From assembly GCA_965372385.1 (NCBI GenBank), contig CBDVCD010000007.1, forward strand, positions 1 to 36,408: a stretch of 36,408 nt of DNA, read 5' to 3'. The position numbers and the translations under genes were made by a program. How positions within the stretch are numbered: position 1 is the first letter of the stretch; each line of letters opens with the position of its first letter. Below are positions 30,325 to 36,408 of this stretch, one piece after another. The notes below the pieces were generated by a model, which made no database searches, was not told the DNA's origin, and saw only the letters and a list, made by a program, of their open reading frames with translations. Source of the DNA: JASJBU01 sp965372385. Its GTDB lineage: Bacteria > Pseudomonadota > Gammaproteobacteria > Chromatiales > Chromatiaceae.

Positions 30325-32577
30325 GTGGCTGACGATAAGAAATTAGCTGGATATGTCTGCACCGGCTGTGGCATCGGCGAGCGCCTGGATGCCGGCACCC
30401 TGGAGCAGACTGCCACCCGTGACGGCAAGCTGCAGAGTTGCAAACAACATGCGATGCTGTGCAGTGCTGAAGGTGTGCAGATAATCAAAGACGACATCGC
30501 CAATGACGCTGTCACCCATGTCATGATCGCTGCCTGTTCCCGCCGCGCCAAGGTGGAGGCCTTCAACTTCACCGACGTGGCCATGTCCCGCGCCAATCTG
30601 CGTGAGGGCGTGATCTGGGTCCGCCCCGATACCGACGAGAACACCGAAACCACCCAGGAGATGGCGGACGACTATATTCGCATGGCCTGCGCCGAGCTCA
30701 AGGCGATGAGCAAGCCGGCGCCTTCCGGTGAACAGGAGGTAAACAAGAACCTGCTGGTCGTGGGTGGTGGCATCACCGGCATGACCGCTGCGCTGGAGGC
30801 TGCCGCTGCAGGCTATCCGGTACACCTGGTAGAAAAGACAGGCGCCCTGGGTGGCGCCGTCGGTGGCTACTACAAGGTCATCCCGACCCGTTCACCCTAT
30901 GCGGAACCCGCCGAGAACCCGGTACCGGCGACGATCGAGGCTATCGAGGCCAACGCCAAGATCACGGTCTACCTCAACAGCACCGTTACCAAGACCGACG
31001 GTGCGCCCGGCCGCTTCAGTGTGGACATCGCCACCGAGTCCGGCTCCTCCCAGACCGTTTCCGTCGGCGCCATCATCCAGGCCTCGGGGTTCAAGCCTTA
31101 CGATGCCAACAAACTGCCTGAGTTTGCCTACGACAAGAGCACCGACGTGGTCACCAACCATGAACTGGAGGCCCTGGCCGTGGCCGCCAATGGCGGCCCC
31201 ATCAAGCGTCCCTCCGATGGCAAAGAGGTCACCAGTGTCTGCTTCATCCAGAATGCCGGTCAGTGTTCCGATAAGGAAGGTCATCTGACCTACTTCGCCG
31301 GTGTCACCGACCTGATCTCGATCAAGCAGGCCATGTACTTCAAGGAGTTGAATGGCGATTGCGACACCACCATCCTGTTCGACAACCTGCGCACCCCGGG
31401 CGCCGGTGGTGAGGACTTCTATCGCGCCGGCCAGCAGGCCATGATCAACTTTTCTAAGGGTATCGCCTCCGAAGTGGTTCCTGGCGACACCCTGAGCGTC
31501 AAGTTCAAGGATATGATCCTGGACGAAGAGACCGATATGGATTGCGATTTGGTGGTTCTGGCCACCGGCATGGAGCCCAACTCAGGTCCCGATCCCTATG
31601 CGGTTCCCCTGGAAGCCGAAGAGGGCGAGGAGACAGACGCAGCGGAAAACGCACCAGCTGTACAGGAAGTCAGTGTCGAGTCGATCCTCAATCTGCAGTA
31701 TCGTCAGGGTACCGACCTGCCGCACCTGAAGAACGGCTTTACCGACTCCCATTTCATCTGCTTCCCTTATGAGACCCGCCGCACCGGCATCTACGCCGTG
31801 GGTCCGGTACGCCGCCCCATGGACATCCAGCAGGCCCGCGACGATGCCACCGGCGGCGCCATGAAGGCGATTCAGGCGGCGGAGAATGCCGGCCTGGGCC
31901 GCTCCGCCCACCCACGTTCCGGTGACCTGTCGTTTCCGACCTTCCGCAAGGAGGGCTGCACCCAGTGCAAGCGCTGTACGGTTGAGTGCCCCTTCGGCGC
32001 CATCAACGAGGATGAGAAAGGCTACCCGATGTACAACGAGTCGCGTTGCCGGCGTTGTGGCACCTGCATGGGCGCCTGCCCGGTACGTGTCATCTCCTTC
32101 GAAAACTACTCGGTGGAGACCGTCAATCAGCAGATCAAAAACTGCGAGATCCCGGAAGAGTGGGACGAGAAGCCGCGTATCCTGGTGCTGGCCTGCGAAA
32201 ACGATGCCTATCCGGCACTCGACCAGGCCGCCATGAATGGCGTGGAAATCAACCCCTGGGCCCGGGTCATACCGGTGCGCTGCCTCGGTTCCGTGAGCCT
32301 CTCCTGGGTCACCGACGCACTCAATAGCGGCTATGACGGTATCGTTCTGATGGGCTGCCGCCGCGATGACGATTACCAGTGCCACTTCGTACGCGGCTCC
32401 GCCTTGGCGGCCGAGCGTATGAGTAAGGTGGGCGACACCCTGGAATCATTGAACCTTGAACCGGAACGCGTTCAGCTCTACGAGGTCGCCATTACTGATA
32501 CAGCACTTGCACCTCAGCTGATCAACGACATGGCCGAGACCATCGAGAAGATTGGAATGAGTCCGTTCAAGTTCTAA
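30325..32577 (+). CDS. qmoB: QmoB: HdrA-like flavoprotein with ferredoxin and MvhD-like domains
   Basis: A 750-residue protein of normal QmoB length. Residues 1-115 carry a Cys-containing N-terminal part (YVCTGCGIGERL, AACSRRAK). An FAD motif VVGGGITGMTAALEAA starts near 145. Two 4Fe-4S motifs lie near 545-556 (CTQCKRCTVECP) and 575-586 (CRRCGTCMGACP). The C-terminus (about 625-740) is MvhD-like: LVLACENDAYPA, VRCLGSVS, LMGCRRDDDYQCHF. In methanogens MvhD links hydrogenase to Hdr for electron bifurcation; in QmoB it may dock to AprAB or another partner. The start is a GTG at 30325 with GGAGGG eight bases before; it follows qmoA by four bases. A pair of hairpins separates it from hdrC. Confidence 0.9.
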   Translation: MADDKKLAGYVCTGCGIGERLDAGTLEQTATRDGKLQSCKQHAMLCSAEGVQIIKDDIANDAVTHVMIAACSRRAKVEAFNFTDVAMSRANLREGVIWVRPDTDENTETTQEMADDYIRMACAELKAMSKPAPSGEQEVNKNLLVVGGGITGMTAALEAAAAGYPVHLVEKTGALGGAVGGYYKVIPTRSPYAEPAENPVPATIEAIEANAKITVYLNSTVTKTDGAPGRFSVDIATESGSSQTVSVGAIIQASGFKPYDANKLPEFAYDKSTDVVTNHELEALAVAANGGPIKRPSDGKEVTSVCFIQNAGQCSDKEGHLTYFAGVTDLISIKQAMYFKELNGDCDTTILFDNLRTPGAGGEDFYRAGQQAMINFSKGIASEVVPGDTLSVKFKDMILDEETDMDCDLVVLATGMEPNSGPDPYAVPLEAEEGEETDAAENAPAVQEVSVESILNLQYRQGTDLPHLKNGFTDSHFICFPYETRRTGIYAVGPVRRPMDIQQARDDATGGAMKAIQAAENAGLGRSAHPRSGDLSFPTFRKEGCTQCKRCTVECPFGAINEDEKGYPMYNESRCRRCGTCMGACPVRVISFENYSVETVNQQIKNCEIPEEWDEKPRILVLACENDAYPALDQAAMNGVEINPWARVIPVRCLGSVSLSWVTDALNSGYDGIVLMGCRRDDDYQCHFVRGSALAAERMSKVGDTLESLNLEPERVQLYEVAITDTALAPQLINDMAETIEKIGMSPFKF

Positions 32578-32585
32578 TGGCGCAG

Positions 32586-32617
32586 GTGCTGCAACGGAGT
32601 TCGCTCCGTTGCAGCAC
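32586..32617 (+). promoter_or_regulatory. Perfect 14-bp hairpin with TTCG loop after qmoB
   Basis: Arms 32586-32599 and 32604-32617 pair perfectly (GTGCTGCAACGGAG outward) around TTCG at 32600-32603. It begins nine bases after the qmoB stop. No T-tract follows, so it is more likely an mRNA-stabilising or processing hairpin than a terminator. Confidence 0.75.
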
Positions 32618-32643
32618 GCAAAACGACCTGAACAACTTTACTT

Positions 32644-32686
32644 TTTGTAGGGTGGACTTGGTCAACCACCCAAGGCACCCTACAAA
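32644..32686 (+). promoter_or_regulatory. Second hairpin abutting the hdrC ribosome-binding site
   Basis: Arms 32644-32654 (TTTGTAGGGTG) and 32676-32686 form a perfect 11-bp stem, with a nested CTTGG/CCAAG stem in the loop. It ends directly before the GGGGAG Shine-Dalgarno of hdrC. The GTAGGGTG-type stem resembles a hairpin repeat I have seen in many proteobacterial intergenic regions; that link is from memory. Confidence 0.7.
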
Positions 32687-32697
32687 GGGGAGTGAAA

Positions 32698-33321
32698 ATG
32701 AGTGATTTAAACACGTCAATGATTGAGAAATACCGCAACAGCTTCCTCAAGGAAGTTGAGGCAAACGTCGAGGAAGGCGAATGGGTCAAGATGTGCATGC
32801 AATGCGGCGTCTGTTCCGGTTCCTGCCCCCTTGGCAAGCACTGGGAACACCCACCGCAGGAACTCTTCATGATGATTCGCGCCGGCAAGCGTGAAGAGGT
32901 CTTGACTTCCGATTCCATGTGGATGTGCACCTCCTGCTACAACTGTATCGCCCGTTGTCCGCGCGGCCTGCCGATCACCCATATCATGCATGGCCTGGCG
33001 GTCTACTCCAAACGCCTGGGGCTGACACCGAAGAAGCAGCCCACTGCCGAGTTCTCCCAGATCTTCTGGGACAACCTGATGAAGAAGGGCCGGGTCAACG
33101 AGCTAAAGCTGGGACTCTCCATGTACTTCAAGGATGGTTTTGGCGAAGGCATCAAGAATGCCATGGCCAACCAGAAGCTCGGCCAGCAGATGATGAAGAC
33201 CAAGCGCATGAACGCGATGGAAATCCTCGGCGGTCATGGGGTTAAAAACCCTGGCGAACTGCAGAAGATCATCAAAAAGGCCCAGGAAATCGAAGCAGCC
33301 AAACTCCAGGACTTCAAGTAA
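32698..33321 (+). CDS. hdrC: HdrC-like 4Fe-4S protein
   Basis: A 207-residue soluble iron-sulfur protein. Two classical 4Fe-4S motifs: CMQCGVCSGSCP (Cys33, 36, 39, 43) and CTSCYNCIARCPRG (Cys77, 80, 83, 87). The remainder is helical (LGLTPKKQPTAEFSQIFWDN and onward). It matches HdrC and the N-terminal part of QmoC, but the QmoC membrane domain is absent. HdrC relays electrons from the HdrA-type flavoprotein to HdrB. The ATG at 32698 has GGGGAG six bases upstream. It follows qmoB by 120 bases and precedes hdrB by 16. High codon bias like its neighbours. Confidence 0.9.
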   Translation: MSDLNTSMIEKYRNSFLKEVEANVEEGEWVKMCMQCGVCSGSCPLGKHWEHPPQELFMMIRAGKREEVLTSDSMWMCTSCYNCIARCPRGLPITHIMHGLAVYSKRLGLTPKKQPTAEFSQIFWDNLMKKGRVNELKLGLSMYFKDGFGEGIKNAMANQKLGQQMMKTKRMNAMEILGGHGVKNPGELQKIIKKAQEIEAAKLQDFK

Positions 33322-33337
33322 GTGAGGACAAACCGAA

Positions 33338-34237
33338 ATGGCTAAAATAGAACTCTCATTCTACCCTGGCTGTTCCTCACAGAAAGGAGCAACCTCATCC
33401 AACTACCTCGTCTCGGCTCAGACCATGTGCGAGGAGCTGGATATCCAACTCAACGAGATTCCGGACTGGAACTGCTGTGGCGCCTCCGTCGGATACGGCG
33501 GCGGTGGCGAGCTGCCACGCCTGACCCTCTCGGCACGTAACATCGCCCTGTCCGAGGAGCACAATCCCGGTCAGGCGATTGTCGCCACCTGCGCAGCCTG
33601 CTGGCTCTCCACCCGCGAGACCAAAGAGCGCCTGCACGAAGATGAGCAGATGTTCAAGGATGCCAATGCCGCGCTGTCCGAGGCTGGCCTCAAGTATGAG
33701 GGCGAGGCCAATGTTCGCCACATGGTTGAGGTATTGGTCGAAGACATCGGCTTCGATGGCATCAAACAGAAGGTCAAGAAGCCACTGGAAGGCCTGAAGA
33801 TTGCCGGTTATGTCGGCTGTCAGACCAACCGTCCCTTCGGCATTGACGGGGAATCCTTCGAGAACCCAATGTATCTCGATCATATCGTGGAGGCGGTTGG
33901 CGCCGAGTCCATACCGACCTATGAAAAGAAGGTGCAGTGTTGTGGTGGCGCCCTGGCCTTCTCCGAGCCGGAGAAGTCCCAGGAGATGATCAAGGGCATT
34001 ATAGAGGCTGCCTATGACAATGGCGCCGATATGATCGTCACCCCCTGCCCGCTGTGTCAGGCCAATACCGAGATCTATCAGGATCAGATCAACGAGAAGT
34101 ATGGCACCAAGTTCAAGATGCCCATCGTCTACTACTCGACCCTGATGAGCGTGGCCTTTGGGCGGAACGCCAAGGATGCGGCGCTGGATGGACATATCAT
34201 CCCTGCCAAGCAATTGGAAGAGATCGCAAATAAGTAA
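33338..34237 (+). CDS. hdrB: HdrB-like two-CCG-domain protein
   Basis: A 299-residue protein with both cysteine-rich CCG domains: the first from YPGCSS through NCCGASVGYGG to CAACW, the second from VGCQTNRP through QCCGGALAFS to CPLCQANTE. In methanogen HdrB each CCG domain holds a non-cubane 4Fe-4S cluster at which CoM-S-S-CoB is reduced; QmoC's related part has one such domain, so two complete copies point to HdrB. In a sulfur oxidiser the substrate is probably another disulfide or persulfide, for instance on a DsrC-type carrier (inference). It is the last gene of the qmoAB-hdrCB run. A strong terminator follows at 34301-34332. GAGG precedes the ATG by about ten bases. Confidence 0.9.
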   Translation: MAKIELSFYPGCSSQKGATSSNYLVSAQTMCEELDIQLNEIPDWNCCGASVGYGGGGELPRLTLSARNIALSEEHNPGQAIVATCAACWLSTRETKERLHEDEQMFKDANAALSEAGLKYEGEANVRHMVEVLVEDIGFDGIKQKVKKPLEGLKIAGYVGCQTNRPFGIDGESFENPMYLDHIVEAVGAESIPTYEKKVQCCGGALAFSEPEKSQEMIKGIIEAAYDNGADMIVTPCPLCQANTEIYQDQINEKYGTKFKMPIVYYSTLMSVAFGRNAKDAALDGHIIPAKQLEEIANK

Positions 34238-34300
34238 GGTACTGATACTTCCCTGTAGCCGTTACCCGGGTGGGCCATCCACGGCCACCCGTTCGCCGGG

Positions 34301-34332
34301 AAAAAGCCACGTTTTGTGGCTTTTTCTTTTTC
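34301..34332 (+). terminator. Rho-independent terminator after hdrB
   Basis: Arms AAAAAGCCAC (34301-34310) and GTGGCTTTTT (34316-34325) with a five-base loop, then CTTTTTCC. It ends the qmoAB-hdrCB transcript. Confidence 0.9.
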
Positions 34333-34340
34333 CGGCTCAC

Positions 34341-34371
34341 CCAATAGAGCCAGATAATCTGGCTCTATTGG
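34341..34371. repeat. 31-base near-palindrome between convergent genes
   Basis: Two perfect 15-base arms (outer ends CCAATAGAG and CTCTATTGG) flank one central base. It lies between the hdrB terminator and the stop of the receiver protein at 34425. It has no T-tract on either side, so it may be a protein-binding palindrome or part of a bidirectional terminator. Confidence 0.6.
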
Positions 34372-34424
34372 CCTTTACATGGCACGAAACTACAAACCCT
34401 AACCACCCTCTTCTTCAGGTTTGA

Positions 34425-35846
34425 TTACATCTCCATTTTTTGAAACAGGGTGACCAGAATGCGCTGGTTTTGGCCGGCAACCCGGTTCCACTCTCCGGCC
34501 GTCTTCACTGCATAGGTCTCCGGATAGGCTGCAACGGGATCACCATGCTCATCCGATTCAACGTAGATTTCGATTGCCAGGGCATCTTCTGCCGACAGGG
34601 AGTTGAGATAATTGGCAAAACCAAGTGTCTGATAGCTGCTCTGAGTAAAATCCTTTGCCCCCGCTGCCGTCGAAAACAGACAGTCGTCAAACGGCATCTG
34701 TTCTTTCGCCAGGACCAGCGCGCCGGTCTCACTCTTGGAAAGACAGAAACTTGCATAATTGGCCTTCAGGTTTATCGTGCCCTCGAACCCGGCCATATGC
34801 AGTTGATTGACCAGCTCAGAGAGCCAGGCGACACGCACATCATCGAACGGATTCTCCCCATAGCGGAACTCGGTCCCGCGATTGGCCGCCCAGGTCAATA
34901 GATCGATCTCGTTTCTGGCCACCAGCGCCTCTTCGGCATCAGTGCTTGAAGGCATTTCGTTGGATGCCTTATTGCTCTCTTTGACTGAGGCCTCCAGCTG
35001 CCACACCTGCTGTTTGAGATCGGTCAGTTCGGATTCCACGCCCACAATCCGTTCGGCTCGTTCACCAGCTGGCATCTCTATCTGCTGCCACACGAGATAA
35101 CCCGCCAACAACAACACCAACAGATTAGCCCGCAATATCCATCTCAATGAGCTTCTGGGTGCCTCCAGCATTACTTCGCGTTGCGCCTTTGCCTCGTAGA
35201 ATTCATCTCGCAAAACAGTAAACGCCTTGCTAATGGAATCCAGTAGTTTATTTTCGGTGGTCTCCAACTCCTTCTGGAAGATGCGTGACTGACGCTTAAG
35301 CAGAAAAACCGTTTCGTCATAGGTTTCAGCGAGATACTCCACTTTTTCTCTCTGAAAATCAGACTCATCCAGGTACGTCACGTTGTCGGCGGAAGTCGCC
35401 TCGCGGTGAAATCCTACGGGGGTTTCTGAGCCCTTGTCCTCAACTTTTAATCTTTTCACCAGTGACTGCTGGCTTGGTAACAGATGCAGCTTTTCGACCA
35501 CTGAGTCCAGGTCCTGTGCCTCCATCTCCTTGGGAAGCACACCTATCGCACCCAGCGCACGTGCCTCACCCAATGCAATACCACCTGCCTTCGAGCTATA
35601 CATCATGACCGGAATCATCGCGGTTTCAGGGTTGGATTTGATAATTTTGAGGGCCTGAAAACCATCCATACCCGGCATTTCATAATCCATGAACACTGCA
35701 TCCGGAGTATTACCATAAAGAAAATCGATGGCTGTCATTGCTGAATCGGCAGTCTCTACATCTATCTCGTAAGTTGCCAGCTTCTTTGCCAGAACCTGTC
35801 GGGCAGTCTTTGAGTCATCAACAATAAGCGCACATTTTCTTGTCAT
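34425..35846 (-). CDS. Receiver domain joined to a membrane segment and a periplasmic domain
   Basis: A 473-residue protein. Residues 1-120 are an apparently functional receiver: Asp10 and Asp11, phosphoacceptor Asp54 (VFMDYEMPGMDG), and Lys106 (GVLPKEM). Residues about 155-230 are helical or coiled coil (FQKELETTENKLLDS). One membrane segment lies at about 236-256 (WILRANLLVLLLAGYLVWQQ). The C-terminal part (about 262-473) starts with another coiled coil (SELTDLKQQVWQLEAS) and ends in a mixed domain with two Cys (SFCLSK, DDCLFS), predicted to be periplasmic by the positive charge before the membrane segment. Receiver domains are usually in soluble output proteins; this layout suggests inside-to-outside control. 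The family of the C-terminal domain is unknown to me, though it loosely recalls OmpA-like stretches. No kinase is adjacent. Confidence 0.8.
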   Translation of the reverse strand: MTRKCALIVDDSKTARQVLAKKLATYEIDVETADSAMTAIDFLYGNTPDAVFMDYEMPGMDGFQALKIIKSNPETAMIPVMMYSSKAGGIALGEARALGAIGVLPKEMEAQDLDSVVEKLHLLPSQQSLVKRLKVEDKGSETPVGFHREATSADNVTYLDESDFQREKVEYLAETYDETVFLLKRQSRIFQKELETTENKLLDSISKAFTVLRDEFYEAKAQREVMLEAPRSSLRWILRANLLVLLLAGYLVWQQIEMPAGERAERIVGVESELTDLKQQVWQLEASVKESNKASNEMPSSTDAEEALVARNEIDLLTWAANRGTEFRYGENPFDDVRVAWLSELVNQLHMAGFEGTINLKANYASFCLSKSETGALVLAKEQMPFDDCLFSTAAGAKDFTQSSYQTLGFANYLNSLSAEDALAIEIYVESDEHGDPVAAYPETYAVKTAGEWNRVAGQNQRILVTLFQKMEM

Positions 35847-35938
35847 TCAACACCTGCTGTAGAATCAGATTCCCATGCCTTTTACATCAGTTTATCTATC
35901 GATTGATGAAAAAATAACCTGTCTAATAATAAGCGACC

Positions 35939-36301
35939 ATGCAAAGCAGCGAAATTCGTACAATGAAGCCATTATCCAGTGAAAAATGTGAGCCTTTCGG
36001 AAATACTTCTGCAAAACTCGACCACACAGAAATTGTAGACCTATTGCGGCAGTTGCCAAGTTGGAATCTTGTCTCAAAAGATGGAGTTGACCACTTAGAA
36101 AAAACTTTTAGCTTCAAGAACTTTAGACAAGCCCTGGAGTTCACAGTAAAGGTCGGGGATTTAGCCGATGAAGTGGACCATCATCCGGCAATTCTGACCG
36201 AATGGGGCAGGACAACAGTCACATGGTGGACCCACAGTCTGAATGGACTACAGCGTAACGATTTCATCATGTCAGCAAAAACAGATTCACTCTATGAGTA
36301 G
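35939..36301 (+). CDS. phhB: Pterin-4a-carbinolamine dehydratase
   Basis: A 120-residue protein (112 if the second ATG at 35963 is used, which gives the family-like start MKPLSSEKCEPF). It dehydrates 4a-hydroxytetrahydrobiopterin, recycling the pterin cofactor of phenylalanine hydroxylase; in bacteria without that enzyme it may serve molybdopterin or another pterin. The motif EVDHHPAILTEWGRTTVTWW followed by THSLNGLQRNDF is diagnostic, including the two active-site His and the later His. No phenylalanine hydroxylase gene is adjacent. No clear Shine-Dalgarno precedes either ATG. The region is more AT-rich than the qmo genes. A strong terminator follows. Confidence 0.93.
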   Translation: MQSSEIRTMKPLSSEKCEPFGNTSAKLDHTEIVDLLRQLPSWNLVSKDGVDHLEKTFSFKNFRQALEFTVKVGDLADEVDHHPAILTEWGRTTVTWWTHSLNGLQRNDFIMSAKTDSLYE

Positions 36302-36306
36302 CGCAT

Positions 36307-36338
36307 AAAAAAGCCGCGTCACCAGGCGCGGCTTTTTT
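36307..36338 (+). terminator. Rho-independent terminator after phhB
   Basis: AAAAAAGCCGCG (36307-36318) and CGCGGCTTTTTT (36327-36338) form a perfect 12-bp stem with an eight-base loop and terminal T-run, six bases after the stop. The symmetry allows function in both directions. Confidence 0.92.
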
Positions 36339-36342
36339 ACAC

Positions 36343-36408
36343 ACTCAAGTTTCGGAGTTCAAATTGCCATGAAACAGCGAAGGTCTGCGAGGATTTTGGC
36401 TTTTCGAG
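36343..36408 (+). repeat. Dispersed hairpin element, copy D, cut by the window end
   Basis: The 66 bases match the left side of copy B (from 14641) with only two differences, both single C/T changes near GAAGGTC. It includes the outer arm (CTCAAGTTTCGGAGTTC) and the inner arm starting GCGAGGATTTTGG. The core and right side lie beyond the window. Confidence 0.88.

Noticed and set aside
1..36408. CRISPR array, phage, integron, transposase, rRNA or tRNA genes
   Set aside because: No regularly spaced direct repeats, transposase or integrase domains, or RNA-gene sequences were recognised on either strand.

Overview
The window looks like chromosomal DNA of a sulfur-oxidising, CO2-fixing gammaproteobacterium, of the kind found among Chromatiales-like chemolithoautotrophs and marine invertebrate symbionts. 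This is an inference from gene content: a DsrC/TusE-type sulfur carrier at the left edge, a qmoA-qmoB-hdrC-hdrB module for electron transfer with APS reductase, a CbbQ/CbbO Rubisco-activase pair, a CRP/Vfr-type regulator, and the rpe-gph-trpEGDC order typical of gammaproteobacteria. No Rubisco, aprBA or dsr operon is present, and I see no rRNA, tRNA, CRISPR array, prophage or transposase.

Layout. 1-3.8 kb: the 3' end of a DsrC-like gene with its terminator, then a minus-strand group (OsmC-like, DUF885-like, VOC protein) divergent from crp. 3.8-9.5 kb: a minus-strand run rpe, gph, trpE, trpG, trpD, trpC. 9.8-14.6 kb: small housekeeping genes (lytic transglycosylase, DUF350 protein, DjlA-like co-chaperone, COG3235-like membrane protein, two small unknown proteins, a Rieske protein overlapping a ketohexokinase-like sugar kinase). 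14.9-21.5 kb: a 993-residue cyclic-nucleotide-binding/rhodanese/coiled-coil protein, a gamma-glutamyltransferase homologue, a lysine-rich HU-like protein, a membrane-anchored retropepsin-like protease and an MlaC-like periplasmic protein. 21.6-26.2 kb: cbbQ and cbbO separated by an exported alpha/beta hydrolase with an unusual C-terminal domain. 26.6-28.8 kb: a pseudo-receiver/PAS/GGDEF/EAL protein. 29.0-34.2 kb: qmoA, qmoB, hdrC, hdrB. 34.4-36.3 kb: a membrane-anchored receiver protein and a pterin-4a-carbinolamine dehydratase.

How the genes fit together. QmoA/QmoB are HdrA-type flavoproteins. In classical Qmo complexes a membrane subunit, QmoC, links them to quinones; here soluble HdrC and HdrB follow instead. 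With the DsrC-like carrier this suggests a cytoplasmic thiol/disulfide and flavin-based route for electrons from sulfite/APS oxidation. CbbQ/CbbO would reactivate Rubisco encoded elsewhere, and gph and rpe also serve the Calvin cycle (phosphoglycolate salvage and pentose-phosphate regeneration) besides their usual roles.

The most distinctive non-coding signal is a dispersed family of long hairpin elements (copies at about 10.70-10.80, 14.64-14.82, 25.21-25.36 and from 36.34 kb to the window end). The three complete copies share a core, while their stems differ in sequence but keep pairing, as expected for an element conserved for structure. In one copy the flanks are swapped relative to the core. 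A separate inverted repeat lies near 26.4 kb, and two strong hairpins separate qmoB from hdrC.
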